The notes below the pieces were generated by a model that worked only from the letters and a program-made list of their open reading frames with translations, did no database searches and had not been told where the DNA came from. Shown piece by piece: positions 42,093 through 53,012 of a stretch of DNA of 64,000 nucleotides. How positions within the stretch are numbered: the stretch's first letter is position 1; every line of letters starts with the position of its first letter. The stretch lies in NCBI RefSeq assembly GCF_014202425.1, contig NZ_JACHGT010000009.1:62001-126000 (forward strand). Reading direction: 5' to 3'. This DNA comes from Phytomonospora endophytica. GTDB lineage: Bacteria > Actinomycetota > Actinomycetes > Mycobacteriales > Micromonosporaceae. The translations under genes were made by a program, and so were the position numbers.

Positions 42093-44270
42093 CTAGCGGG
42101 CGTTCTGCCGCTCTTGCACCATTACGCACAGCGGCGTCGACGCGTCCCGGGCGCCGAGCGGGTCGTCGGCGAGCAGCGCGGCGACGGTCTCCTCGCCGGG
42201 CGCGGCGGAGCGGTCGAAGACCGTGCGGCCGAGGACGGCGCCGGATCCGGTCACCAGGTAGCAGCCGCCGAAGTTCTTCGCGATCGCCGAGGGCAGTTTC
42301 GCGGCGATCTCGGCGGTCAGCTGCGAGCTGAGCCGGCCGGGCTGGCGCGGCGGGGCCAGTACACCGACGTCGAGCGGCGCCGGAGCGCCCTCGGCGGGGC
42401 CGCGCAGGGAGCGGACCGCCACCGACCCGAGCGTGCGGTCGAACCACTCCGGCCGTCGCAGGAGACGACCGCAGGCACCGGCGATCGTCGCGCGCAGCAC
42501 CCGGCCGCGCCCGACGTCCTTCATGGCGACCTGCGTGCACCACTCGTCGGCGCTGGTGAGGTTGGCGGCCAGGCGCGCGAGCCGCCCGGGCCTGATCTCC
42601 CACATGGGCGTGCAGCGGCCCTGCGCGACGGCGGCGGCCCGTGCCGAGACGAACACGTACCAGGCCTGGCGAGTGCCCTCGACCCGCCGGTCGCCGCCCA
42701 TGACCTCGCCGACGTACCAGGCCACGGCGTCGATGAAGCCCGCCGTGCCGTCGCCGGGCCCGAACCAGCGCGTGTGGACCGGGTGCCGCTGCCAGGTCAC
42801 GCCGCCGCGGACGGTCCGGCTGCGCGGCAGGCGCTGACGCGGCACGGCGACGGCGGGGTGATGCGCCCGCAACCACAGTTCGACGACGTACAGCCGCCAG
42901 AACAGGGCCGCCTCCTCCTCGACGCGCGGTGCCGGGACACGACCGTTGAGCAGGGCGGCGAAGGTCCGCAGGACACGACGCTGGTTCACCCAGGGCCGCG
43001 ATGCGAACAGCGGCGAGGTGAACACCCGGTAGGCGTGCTCCCGGGCGGTGATCAGCAGGGTCCGCAGCGGAACGGGGACGCGGACCTCGTCGGCCAGGCG
43101 CGGCGCCGGGTCCGGCAGCGTCGCCCGGACGAACGCGCCGAGCTCGCAGCGCAGCCCCTCCCCCGCCCCGGCGACGTCGGGGAAGGGAGTGCGGATCCCG
43201 ACGCCGAAACGCGCCGAGACGCGGTCCACGAGACGCGACAGGTGGCCGGGCCGGGTCGCGCGGGCGTCCTCGGTCGACAGCAGCCGCTCGGCGCCCGCGG
43301 CGTCGAGGAGGACGTCGACCTCCCCGGCGGCCGCGCGGGCGCTCGCCCACAGGATGTAGGCGGCCGGGTCGGGCATGGGTTCGCCGAGGTCGCGGACGAA
43401 GTCGGGCATGCCGGCGGCGAAGGCGGCGGCGTCGAAGGGCAGCGCGCGGTGCCGGTAGGTCTTCTCGTCGAGGGCGCGCAGGACCGTGGCGGCGTAGGTC
43501 TGCTCGTCGTCGGACTCGCCCTCGTAGGCGGCGGTGTACACGGGGACGGCGACGACGGGCGCGTCGAGGTCGGCGGCGTACTCGGCCTGCGCGTCGATCG
43601 CCGCGCCGAGCAGGGCCGCGCCGGGCAGGCCCTGGGCGAGGCGGACGCCGACGCGGTCGCCGCGCGCCGACCAGCGCAGCGCGACCGGGACGGGCGCGTA
43701 GGCCGTCGCCTGGAGCGAGCGGGACGCGGTGACCTCGACGCCGTCGGCGCGGGCCTCCAGGATCTGGTTGGGCAGGACGCGGCGGATCCCGGCGAAGAAG
43801 GTGGCCGGGCCGTCGTCGCAGGCGCCGGTGTCGAGGAAGCGGTCCAGGACGTCCCGGTCGGGCGTCGGCGGGATCCCCGCCGACAGCAGCGCGGCGGGCT
43901 CGGAGCCGACGAGGACGGTGCCGTCGTCGAGACGGGCGTAGTAGAGGCTCGGTCCGTCGCCGTTGCGCACGAGGAGGAGCGCGCGGCGCACCGGGTCGGC
44001 GAGGATCAAGGCGTAGGGGTGCGGGGAGCCGAGCAGTGCGGTGACGCCCTCGTCGAGGTAGCGGGCGAGGAGCGAGGCGGTCTCGACGACGCCGTCGGCG
44101 ACCGCGGCGAGGCCTTCGGCCTTGTGCACCGTCGGCAGTTCCGCGCGGGCGACGACGCCGATGCCGCGTTCGTGCCAGGACGAGTGGTCGGCGCCGCGCG
44201 CGGCGAGGCCCCCGGACAGCGCGGATAGGACGGATCGGGACGCCTCAAGGCAGGCGGCGATTCCAGGCAT
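42093..44270 (-). CDS. Asparagine-synthetase-like protein fused to an F420 gamma-glutamyl-ligase-like domain
   Basis: A 725-residue protein. Residues 1-190 follow the class II glutaminase fold of AsnB (LAARGADHSSW, RNGDGPSLYYARLDDG, VGSEPAALLSAG, FFAGIRRVLPNQ), but the start is MPGIAAC rather than MCGI, so the nucleophile Cys2 is gone. Residues about 200-480 follow the synthetase domain, yet the PP-loop SGGLDS reads AQGLPG (212-217) and the SGDGADE loop reads LDAAGAERL (323-330). Residues 487-725 resemble CofE-type F420-0 gamma-glutamyl ligase relatives (WEIRPGRLARLAANL, VGRGRVLRATIAGACGRLL, ALLADDPLGARDASTPL). Loss of both AsnB sites suggests a pseudoenzyme scaffold, with any ligase activity in the C-terminal domain. 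The substrate is unknown. Confidence 0.7.
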   Translation of the reverse strand: MPGIAACLEASRSVLSALSGGLAARGADHSSWHERGIGVVARAELPTVHKAEGLAAVADGVVETASLLARYLDEGVTALLGSPHPYALILADPVRRALLLVRNGDGPSLYYARLDDGTVLVGSEPAALLSAGIPPTPDRDVLDRFLDTGACDDGPATFFAGIRRVLPNQILEARADGVEVTASRSLQATAYAPVPVALRWSARGDRVGVRLAQGLPGAALLGAAIDAQAEYAADLDAPVVAVPVYTAAYEGESDDEQTYAATVLRALDEKTYRHRALPFDAAAFAAGMPDFVRDLGEPMPDPAAYILWASARAAAGEVDVLLDAAGAERLLSTEDARATRPGHLSRLVDRVSARFGVGIRTPFPDVAGAGEGLRCELGAFVRATLPDPAPRLADEVRVPVPLRTLLITAREHAYRVFTSPLFASRPWVNQRRVLRTFAALLNGRVPAPRVEEEAALFWRLYVVELWLRAHHPAVAVPRQRLPRSRTVRGGVTWQRHPVHTRWFGPGDGTAGFIDAVAWYVGEVMGGDRRVEGTRQAWYVFVSARAAAVAQGRCTPMWEIRPGRLARLAANLTSADEWCTQVAMKDVGRGRVLRATIAGACGRLLRRPEWFDRTLGSVAVRSLRGPAEGAPAPLDVGVLAPPRQPGRLSSQLTAEIAAKLPSAIAKNFGGCYLVTGSGAVLGRTVFDRSAAPGEETVAALLADDPLGARDASTPLCVMVQERQNAR

Positions 44271-44570
44271 GTGCGTACCCCCAGGCAGACGGCTGCGCGC
44301 GGTCCGCTCGCGCTCGATCGTCGTGCGACGACCGATCGTAGTCGTTCGCTACCTCAACGGATGAATACCCGGTGGAGTGACGGGGTGATGGCGATGGGCA
44401 AGCTGCGGCGGCGGACGAGCCGGCGAAACGTTCGCACTCCCCCGCACGCCCCAAAGGGGCCCCGAAAATCACGATACGGGCGGGGTGTGACGTTTTTCGG
44501 CGCCGCCCGCCGACGGCCGCGGGCCCGTCATGGACCGGCCGTCGGGCCGCTCGCGTGCGACCCGGCCCCC
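44271..44570. other. Intergenic region holding element copy 4
   Basis: A 300-bp gap between the truncated thioredoxin-domain gene and the asparagine-synthetase-like gene. The half nearer 44271 should contain the promoter of the latter and an imperfect dyad around 44318-44340 (GATCGTCGT/ACGACCGATC); the other half is element copy 4 plus GC-rich sequence. Confidence 0.6.
44424..44491 (+). repeat. Dispersed 66-bp intergenic element, copy 4
   Basis: CGAAACGTTCGCACTCCCCC, GCACGCCCCAAAGGGGCCCC, GAAAATCACGATACGGGCGG and a final GGTGTGAC. It lies 79 bp beyond the early stop of the truncated thioredoxin-domain gene. Confidence 0.8.
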
Positions 44571-46352
<1,782 letters not shown>

Positions 46353-46430
46353 GGGTTCAGGGTGCCACAGCCCGCCGTCTCCGCGATCCATCGCGCGACG
46401 GCTGTCGCAGCCGGGTGCTAGCTTCCGCGG

Positions 46431-46769
46431 ATGGAACCGATGAAGCTGGTGGAGACCACGCCGGGAAAGTTCTCGCTGCTCCTCAACGCGGGTGACACGC
46501 GGGTCGACGAACTCGTCGAGGGGCTCGGCCACGAACCGAACGGCTACTTCTGGGAGGGCGTCGCGAGGTTCCTGGTCAAAGCCTCCGACCCCGGCCTCGA
46601 AGCCCGGTTCTCCTACGACCCCGAGGGCGGCATGTTCTGCGCGTACGGCACCGACCGGGCGGCGCTGGAGACCCTGGCCGCACTGCTGCTGCCGTTGACG
46701 TCCGACGGGGACCGCATGCGCGAGCTCGTCGCCGCCGCCGAGGCCGAAGGCTTCGAGTTCGACGACTGA
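46431..46769 (+). CDS. Imm51-like immunity family protein
   Basis: A 112-residue small acidic protein: [20 protein letters not shown], then [20 protein letters not shown] and [20 protein letters not shown]. The [10 protein letters not shown] core matches the Imm51 family of polymorphic-toxin immunity proteins as I remember it. No toxin gene neighbours it, so it may be an orphan immunity gene or a housekeeping homolog. TAGCTT ends about 6 nt before ATG 46431, and no Shine-Dalgarno sequence is present (leaderless). Confidence 0.65.
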   Translation: MEPMKLVETTPGKFSLLLNAGDTRVDELVEGLGHEPNGYFWEGVARFLVKASDPGLEARFSYDPEGGMFCAYGTDRAALETLAALLLPLTSDGDRMRELVAAAEAEGFEFDD

Positions 46770-46829
46770 GCCCGCGTCCCCACCCCAAACCCCCTCGACC
46801 CGGCCTCCCGACCCCAGTACCGTGGCCCA

Positions 46830-47771
46830 ATGACCCCCGCCGCAGGCATCCCCACCCTTGACCGGGTGGTCGCCTGCGATGAGTCCGGGTACGAGGGCGA
46901 GAAGCTCGTCGGAGGCACGACCGACGTGTTCGTGCACGGCAGCGTCGACGTCGACCTCGGTGTCGCCGACGCGTGCATGGCGGAGTTGCGCACGCGGATC
47001 AAGTCGCCGGCGACGGGGTACAAGGCGAACCATCTCCTGCGCGAGAAGCACGTCGCCGTCCTGCACTGGATCCTCGGGCCGGAGGGGCCGCTGCTCGGTA
47101 ACGCGCGCATCTTCATCGTCGACAAGACCTACTACCTCCTCGACCGGCTGATCACGCTGCTGGGCGAGGAGAACACCGACGCCGGCACCCTCCACCGCGA
47201 CGGTCCCGCCGCGTTCGGCGCGACCCGCTGGGCCGCCTTCCTCGACGCCGCCAACAACGTCCTGCGCGTCAAGGAACGCGTCGAGGCCGTGGCGCCCGTC
47301 GACGCGTTCTGCCACATGCTCGACCTCCTCGACGGTGCCCCGGCGCTCGCGGGCCTGCGCGCTTCACGCGGGCGGGCCGAGGCCTTCCGCGCCCGCCTCG
47401 CCGACGATCCCGGCGCGGTCCCCGCCCTCGACCTGCTCATCCCCGCCATCGTCCGCGCCGCCGAGGTCTGGGCCGACGGCGGCACCCGGCCCGTCTCGGT
47501 CCTCCACGACCGCCAGAACGCCCTCGCGCCCGAACGCGTCGTCCAGCTCAAGGAGATGTCCCCCGACCTCGCCGAACTGCGGCTGGCCCCGTCGAACACC
47601 GACGCGCGGATCCAACTCGCCGACATCATGGCCGGCACGGCCCGCCGCATCCTCGAACACCACCTGCACGGCCACGGCGACGACGCCCTCACCGCCCTCT
47701 TCGCGCCCTACGCCGACCCCGCCTCGATCTGGGTCGACCCGCGCACCCGCGCGCTCCTCGGCCAGGTCTAA
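46830..47771 (+). CDS. DUF3800-like protein
   Basis: A 313-residue protein whose N-terminus [20 protein letters not shown] matches the DESG motif of DUF3800, an RNase H-like fold. Further acidic motifs are [24 protein letters not shown] and the C-terminal [18 protein letters not shown], in which Asp residues would complete a metal site. DUF3800 genes are common near mobile elements and restriction or defence loci, but their activity is not established. TACCGT ends about 7 nt before ATG 46830 (likely leaderless). It converges with trmO by 4 bp. Confidence 0.7.
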   Translation: MTPAAGIPTLDRVVACDESGYEGEKLVGGTTDVFVHGSVDVDLGVADACMAELRTRIKSPATGYKANHLLREKHVAVLHWILGPEGPLLGNARIFIVDKTYYLLDRLITLLGEENTDAGTLHRDGPAAFGATRWAAFLDAANNVLRVKERVEAVAPVDAFCHMLDLLDGAPALAGLRASRGRAEAFRARLADDPGAVPALDLLIPAIVRAAEVWADGGTRPVSVLHDRQNALAPERVVQLKEMSPDLAELRLAPSNTDARIQLADIMAGTARRILEHHLHGHGDDALTALFAPYADPASIWVDPRTRALLGQV

Positions 47772-48178
47772 CGCGCCGAAGGCTCCGAACCCAGAACCGG
47801 CTTCACGTCGAGGATCGGCGTCCCGTCGACGGCTTCGAGGCCGTCGACGCGCAGCCGCGCCCCATCGGTCTCGACGACGGTCACGCGATGCAGCCCGATC
47901 GGGTTCGGCCGGTGCGGCGAGCGCGTCGAGAACACGCCTTCGACGGGCCGCGTGCGGTCGCCGCGGGGATGCACTTCCAGCAGGTCGCGGCGGGCGCGGT
48001 CGAGCCAGGTCAGCACGAAGACCTCGTCACCGGGACTTATCGAGCGCGCGGCCTCGGCGAACTCCGGCTGGAACACCAGCCAGGCGGCGGGCGCGCCCTC
48101 GTCGGGCTGTCGGGGTGCGGTGTCGAGGTCGGTCAGCGTCGACGCGACGACACCGACCGGGCGCGCCTGGAAGCTCAT
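47768..48178 (-). CDS. trmO: tRNA (N6-threonylcarbamoyladenosine-37) methyltransferase TrmO
   Basis: A 136-residue SAM-dependent enzyme of the TsaA/YaeB family with a single-sheet beta-barrel. Motifs are RPVGVVAS at the N-terminus, GDEVFVLTWLDRARRD, GVFSTRSPHRPNPIGLHRVT (the SAM-site signature) and GTPILDVKPVL. It adds a methyl to t6A37 in tRNAs reading ACY codons. The length is normal for the short form without the C-terminal extension. It is divergent from the LysR gene with 41 bp between starts. Confidence 0.92.
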   Translation of the reverse strand: MSFQARPVGVVASTLTDLDTAPRQPDEGAPAAWLVFQPEFAEAARSISPGDEVFVLTWLDRARRDLLEVHPRGDRTRPVEGVFSTRSPHRPNPIGLHRVTVVETDGARLRVDGLEAVDGTPILDVKPVLGSEPSAR

Positions 48179-48219
48179 GGGCCCATTGTGCGCTTCCGGA
48201 ACTGGCTAAAGTCGCCCTC

Positions 48220-49152
48220 ATGGCCGGCGATCTCGACATCCGCGCGCTGCGGTACTTCGTCGCCGCCGCCGAAGACCTGCATTTCAGCCGGGCGGCGGCG
48301 CGGCTCTACGTCGCGCAGCAGGCCCTCAGCCGCGACATCGCGCGCCTGGAGGAACGCCTCGGCACGAAACTCTTCGAACGCACGACACGGCGAGTGTCCC
48401 TCACCCCCGACGGGGAACGGCTCCTCGGCCAGGCGCGCCGCCTGCTCGCCCTCCACGACGAGATCCTGCGCGGCCCCGCCGACGCCGCGCCCCTCTTCGT
48501 CGACGTCGCCGCGCGCGGCATGACACCGGGACGGGTGCTGGCCAGGGCGAGGCGGGACCCGGCGCTGGAGTTCTTCGTGCGGTTCCACAATGGACTCGGC
48601 GAGTCCCTGCCGCTCCTCGCGGCCCACCGCCTCGACGTCACCTTCGGCCGTACCGAAGGCCCCTTGCCCTCCGATGTGGACGGTCAGCCGATCCGCTGGG
48701 AACCGATGGCGCTCCTCCTGCGCGACGACCACCCGCTCGCCGCCCGCGAGTCCGTCCCGCTCGCGTCCCTCAACGGCGTCCCCGTCTGCTGGAGCACCGG
48801 CGACCACGCCTCCCCCGAATGGCGCCGGGCCGCCCACCGGCTCCTCGTCGACGCCGACGCCGAACCCTCCATCGAGCATCCGCACATCGTCGGTGACGAG
48901 GAGATCGCCCACCACCTGCGCATCCGCGACGTCGCCGTCCTCACCCTCGTCTCCCAGCCGCCCGTCCCCGGCACGGTCCTGCGCCCCCTCGTCGATCCCG
49001 TCCCCGTCTACCCCTGGCGCATGCTCTGGCGCCGCGGCGACCCGCACCCGGGACTGCTCGCCCTGCGCGAGGCCGCCACCGCGCTCGCCGCCGAGGAAGG
49101 CTGGCTGACCCGACCGGAACGCAGCTGGGCACCCGTTGACGACACCCGTTGA
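48220..49152 (+). CDS. LysR family transcriptional regulator
   Basis: A 310-residue regulator. The N-terminal winged helix (LDIRALRYFVAAAEDLHFSR, AAARLYVAQQALSRDIARLE, FERTTRRVSLTPDGERLLGQ) is followed by a two-subdomain substrate-binding region (VDVTFGRTEG-like LDVTFGRTEG, LLRDDHPLAARESVPLASLN). The effector is unknown. TAAAGT ends about 8 nt before ATG 48220, which suggests leaderless initiation. It is divergent from trmO and followed by an MFS gene 70 bp downstream, which it may control. Confidence 0.9.
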   Translation: MAGDLDIRALRYFVAAAEDLHFSRAAARLYVAQQALSRDIARLEERLGTKLFERTTRRVSLTPDGERLLGQARRLLALHDEILRGPADAAPLFVDVAARGMTPGRVLARARRDPALEFFVRFHNGLGESLPLLAAHRLDVTFGRTEGPLPSDVDGQPIRWEPMALLLRDDHPLAARESVPLASLNGVPVCWSTGDHASPEWRRAAHRLLVDADAEPSIEHPHIVGDEEIAHHLRIRDVAVLTLVSQPPVPGTVLRPLVDPVPVYPWRMLWRRGDPHPGLLALREAATALAAEEGWLTRPERSWAPVDDTR

Positions 49153-49222
49153 CAACAGGAGTGCGTGAATCCCCCGGAACAGGTGTTGGACCAGGACCAC
49201 CCACCGGCGGGACCGTGAGCGC

Positions 49223-50416
49223 ATGACACCCAAGCTCAACGCCATCACCCACTACACCCTCACCGGCGTCCTCACCGCCCTGTGGGGCGCCTCCCTCCCC
49301 GCCACCGACGCCCGCCTCGACCTCGGCGAGGCCAAGATCGGCGCGCTCCTCCTCGCCCTCAGCCTCGGTGTGCTCGCCGCCATGCCCGCCGCCGGATGGC
49401 TGGCCGACCGTTTCGGCGGCCGGGGACTCCTCCGCGCGACGGCGCCCGCCGCCGCGCTCGCCCTGGCCGCGCCGATGGCCGCGCCCTCCTACCCGTGGCT
49501 GCTCGCGGGCGCGCTTCTCCTCGGCACGCTCATGGGCGCACTGAACGTCGCCTTGACCGTGCGGGCCGTCGCGGTCGAGCGCGCGCACGAAAAGCCCGTG
49601 ATATCCCTCTTGCATGGAATGTGGACACTCGGGGCGGTCGCCGGAGGTGCCGCCACCACCGCCGGTCTGCACGCGGGCGTCGACGCGCGAACCCTGGTCG
49701 CGGGCGGTGGGCTGGTGCTCGCCGCGGGCTTCGGGGCCGCCGGGTCCCGACTCACCCACGACACGCCCGTCCCCGCGCCACCGGCCGAGACCTCGGCTCG
49801 ACGCGGCCCCGGCCTCGGCTCCCTCGTCCTGCTCGGCGTGATCGGCGCCGCCGCCTTCCTCACCGAGGGCGCGGCCACCGACTGGGCCGCGATCCACGCC
49901 GGCCGCGAGCTCGGCGCCGACCCGGCCACCGCGTCGATGGTCTACACGGCCTTCTTCGCCGCCATGACCGCCATGCGCTTCGCCGGCGACGCCGTCCGCT
50001 CGCGCCTGGGAGCACCGACGACCGTCCTCATCGCCGGGGTGACCGCTTCGCTCGGATACGTCCTGGTTCTGGCCGCCCCCGCCCTCGGCGGTGCGGGCCT
50101 CACGACGGCCCTGGCCGGCTGGATCCTCGCCGGTGTCGGCATGGCGGTGGTGTGGCCCGTGGTGACCAGCACACTCGGTGCGTCGGGAGCCTCCGGACGG
50201 CGCCTGTCGGCGGTCGGCGCGATCAGCTACGGCGGCGGGCTCGCCGGACCCGCGGTGATCGGCTTCACCGCCTCGGTGAGCTCGCTGTCGGCGGCCCTGG
50301 TGATCCCCGCCGTCCTGGCTCTGGTGGTGGCGCTGGCGGCTCCGTCGGTCCTGCGCGCCCTTACTACAGTGGACCGTCCACAGGGGATGACGGCTGGACA
50401 GGGGTACGTATCCTGA
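49223..50416 (+). CDS. MFS transporter
   Basis: A 397-residue protein with about twelve helices. ALWGASLPATDARLDLGEAK at helix 1 and GWLADRFGGRGLLR in loop 2-3 resemble the YbjJ-type MFS group. Helices 7-12 carry LGVIGAAAFLTEGAATDWAA. Substrate unknown. It lies 70 bp downstream of a LysR gene on the same strand, so co-regulation is plausible. Confidence 0.85.
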   Translation: MTPKLNAITHYTLTGVLTALWGASLPATDARLDLGEAKIGALLLALSLGVLAAMPAAGWLADRFGGRGLLRATAPAAALALAAPMAAPSYPWLLAGALLLGTLMGALNVALTVRAVAVERAHEKPVISLLHGMWTLGAVAGGAATTAGLHAGVDARTLVAGGGLVLAAGFGAAGSRLTHDTPVPAPPAETSARRGPGLGSLVLLGVIGAAAFLTEGAATDWAAIHAGRELGADPATASMVYTAFFAAMTAMRFAGDAVRSRLGAPTTVLIAGVTASLGYVLVLAAPALGGAGLTTALAGWILAGVGMAVVWPVVTSTLGASGASGRRLSAVGAISYGGGLAGPAVIGFTASVSSLSAALVIPAVLALVVALAAPSVLRALTTVDRPQGMTAGQGYVS

Positions 50417-50616
50417 CCCGTCACCACGAAGCGGGCGAGTGCGACGGGTGACCCCGCTGTACGACGAAGCGGGAAAAGCAGTAACAATCGGCGTTCCAGG
50501 TCGATTCGGCGCGCCTTTTCCGCGAGGGGCAACCAGGACGCACGGCCACCTCGTTGACCTGGGTAGCATTTTTCGGCCGACGTGACTAAGGTCGCGTCGG
50601 CAGTTGAGGAGCGGTG

Positions 50617-51735
50617 ATGGGCAACAGGCGAGGCACCAGGCGGCGCGGCGGAGCCGGCTCGAAGCGGCGTTCGCCGTTGTGGGCCAAGATCATGGTCGGC
50701 GTGGGCGCGATGCTCATGGTCGTCTCGATCGGCGCCGTCGGCTACGCCAACATCATGCTGGACAAGGTGAACGACGCGGTCAACACCGCCTGCCTGCTGG
50801 AGGACTGCGAGGCCTTCAAGCCCGGCGAGGAGATCAAGGGCCCGCTCAACCTGCTCATGATCGGCTCCGACATGCGCAAGGACTGGTCGGCGGCGCAGTC
50901 CGACTCGATCATGATCCTGCACATCAACGCCGCCCTGACGGCGGCCAACATCATCTCCATCCCGCGCGACCTCTACGTCGACATCCCCGACTGCGGTCCG
51001 GGCTGGGGCAACAACGCCTGCACCGAGAAGATCAACACCGCCTTCGCCGCCGGCGGGCTCGACAAGGCGAAGTCGGTGCAGAACCTCGCGACCACGCTGA
51101 CCAACCTGACCGGGCTGGAGAAGTTCGACGGCGTCGCGATGATCAACTTCGGCGGCTTCAAGGACCTCGTCGAACTCTTCGGCGGCATCGAGCTGTGCGT
51201 GCCCTTCGACATGGACCTCGAACACCCCAAGGACGAGTTCGGCAACAAGCCCCACGTCAAGAAGGGCTGCAAGGAGTACGAACCCGACCTGGCACTGGGC
51301 ATCGTCCGCGAGCGCTACGCCTACGACCCGACCAACCCGGACTGGAAGGAGGAGTACGGGATCGGCGACTACGGCCGCCAGCGCATGCAGCAGCACTTCA
51401 TCAAGCAGCTGATGAAGCGCGCGAAGGAAGAGGGCTACATGACCGACCCGTTCAAGGTCACCACGCTGATCGAGGCGATCGGCGACCAGCTCCTCCTCGA
51501 CCTCAAGGGCCGCGCTGTCACCGACTTCGCCTACGCCCTGCGCGGCATGGACGCTTCGGCGATCACCACGCTGAAGGTCCCGTCGGAGCCGGCGATGATC
51601 GGCGAGACCTCCTACGTCGTGATGCAGCCCGGCGAGCAGGAGGAGACCGCTCAGGAGCTCTTCGAGGCGTTGAGCGGCGACACGCTCGACCAGTGGGCAC
51701 TGTCCAACCCGAAATGGGTCAACAAGACCAAATGA
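50617..51735 (+). CDS. LytR-CpsA-Psr (LCP) family cell-wall ligase
   Basis: A 372-residue membrane-anchored enzyme that transfers undecaprenyl-linked glycopolymers to peptidoglycan (arabinogalactan- or teichoic-acid-like ligase). It has a basic cytoplasmic N-terminus (RRGTRRR-type), one helix (about 23-45, AKIMVGVGAMLMVVSIGAVG), then the LCP domain: NLLMIGSDMRKDWSAAQSDS, IISIPRDLYVDIPD, KFDGVAMINFGGFKDLVELF, and YGRQRMQQHFIKQLMKRA. These contain the Arg/Asp residues that bind the pyrophosphate lipid. TTGAGGAGC precedes ATG 50617. No second LytR_C domain is present. Confidence 0.93.
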   Translation: MGNRRGTRRRGGAGSKRRSPLWAKIMVGVGAMLMVVSIGAVGYANIMLDKVNDAVNTACLLEDCEAFKPGEEIKGPLNLLMIGSDMRKDWSAAQSDSIMILHINAALTAANIISIPRDLYVDIPDCGPGWGNNACTEKINTAFAAGGLDKAKSVQNLATTLTNLTGLEKFDGVAMINFGGFKDLVELFGGIELCVPFDMDLEHPKDEFGNKPHVKKGCKEYEPDLALGIVRERYAYDPTNPDWKEEYGIGDYGRQRMQQHFIKQLMKRAKEEGYMTDPFKVTTLIEAIGDQLLLDLKGRAVTDFAYALRGMDASAITTLKVPSEPAMIGETSYVVMQPGEQEETAQELFEALSGDTLDQWALSNPKWVNKTK

Positions 51736-51795
51736 CCGCGATGCCCGGGTGATGATCTACTGCGAAGAACGGGTTGATCCACCGAGAGGAGCATC

Positions 51796-52644
51796 ATGGT
51801 GAAAGTCCTCGTCGTCGGCGGCACCGGGTACATCGGTGCCGCCGTCGTGCACGCCCTGCTCGCGCACGGCCACGCGGTCGTGGCCATGAGCCGTTCGGGG
51901 AAGTCGCCGCATGAGGGCGCCGAAGGGCGGCAGGGCGGGCTGGACGTGCCCGAGGTGCTGGCCGCGGCCGCCGCGGAGGCCGACGCGGTCGTGCACACGG
52001 CCGCGCCGACCGGGGACGAGCGGGTCGAGGCCGCCGCGATCGACGCGCTGAGCGGGCCGGGCCGTCCGTTCCTGTACACCAGCGGGATCTGGTCGCTGGG
52101 TGCGACGGGACGCGACCCGGTCGACGAGTCGGCGCCGACCAACCCCCTCGCGATCTCGGCTTTCCGGCCGCGCGTCGAGCAGCGCGTCCTCGCCGCCGGC
52201 GGGACGGTGATCCGGCCGGGGATCGTCTACGGGCACGGCGCCGGGATTCCGGCGATGCTGGTGGGCTGGGCCGCCGAGCACGGTTCGGGCCGCTACGTCG
52301 GCTCCTGCGCGACGCGCTGGCCGATGGTCCACGTCGACGACCTCGCCGACCTGTTCGCGCGGATCCTCCAGTCGGTGGAACCGCCGCGACTCTGGCACGC
52401 CGTCGACGAACCGGCGGTGTCCACTGTGGCCTTGGCGGCGGCGGCCGACGTCGCCGCGGGCGGACCGGGCACGGCCGAGCGCTGGACGGTCGGGCGGGCC
52501 GCCGAACTGGTGGGCGAGAACTTCGCGACGGCACTGGCCACCGACCAGGCGGTCACCTCGGCGCACACCGCGCGGCTCGGGTGGGCCCCGAAGCGGTCGG
52601 CGGTGGAGGACATGGCGAGCGGATCGTACGTCGCGGGCGGATAA
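51796..52644 (+). CDS. NAD-dependent epimerase/dehydratase family protein
   Basis: A 282-residue extended SDR. Its Rossmann motif VLVVGGTGYIGAAVVHALLA binds NAD(P). FLYTSGIWSLGATG and VIRPGIVYGHGAGI are typical extended-SDR segments, and WPMVHVDDLADLF is the late HVDD motif. The YxxxK catalytic pair is not clear (ISAFRPRVEQ in its place), so it may act as a reductase-like or atypical member. GAGAGGAG precedes ATG 51796. It is followed after 7 bp by the truncated methyltransferase. Confidence 0.85.
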   Translation: MVKVLVVGGTGYIGAAVVHALLAHGHAVVAMSRSGKSPHEGAEGRQGGLDVPEVLAAAAAEADAVVHTAAPTGDERVEAAAIDALSGPGRPFLYTSGIWSLGATGRDPVDESAPTNPLAISAFRPRVEQRVLAAGGTVIRPGIVYGHGAGIPAMLVGWAAEHGSGRYVGSCATRWPMVHVDDLADLFARILQSVEPPRLWHAVDEPAVSTVALAAAADVAAGGPGTAERWTVGRAAELVGENFATALATDQAVTSAHTARLGWAPKRSAVEDMASGSYVAGG

Positions 52645-52651
52645 CCGGCCG

Positions 52652-53011
52652 ATGGCGACCCCTGGCCGGTTTCGTACCGCCGCGGCCCTCGCGCGGAACG
52701 CGGCATCCGTCGAGAGTGGACTCGCGAGCTTCACCACCGCGTTCATCACCCGCTTCACGGCCGACGGTGAGCTCTTCGACAAGATCCTCGCGGTCGACGT
52801 CAACGTCTTCTGGACCGGCGCGGCCACGGCCGAACCGGCGGCCGTGGCCGGTCTGCCGGCGCCCGGCGGGTGTCTCGTGCTCTGCTTCGATCCGCCGTCT
52901 GGGCAGCGGCGGGAGATGTTCGCCGAGCACCTGTCGGCCGGGGGTTTCGACAACACCCGGATCCCTTACGGCGACACGCTTCTGGTGGTCCGGGCGACTC
53001 CCCGGCCGTGA
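52652..53011 (+). pseudogene. Truncated class I SAM-dependent methyltransferase remnant
   Basis: A 119-codon frame whose C-terminal 80 residues (GELFDKILAVDVNVFWTGAA, GGCLVLCFDPPSG, YGDTLLVVRATP) match the second half of class I methyltransferases of the FDKI-AVNVN-FW type. The N-terminal half with the GxGxG SAM motif is missing; only a short stretch (ARNAASVESGL) aligns before the FDKI motif. No other frame upstream restores it, because the epimerase gene occupies the space. Reading it as the 3' remnant of a disrupted gene is the simplest view. Confidence 0.6.
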
Positions 53012-53012
53012 G

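Noticed and set aside
42093-44570. A lasso-peptide locus based on the AsnB-like protein.
   Set aside because: No precursor peptide, RRE or B-type protease gene is adjacent, and the AsnB-like PP-loop needed for cyclisation is degenerate.
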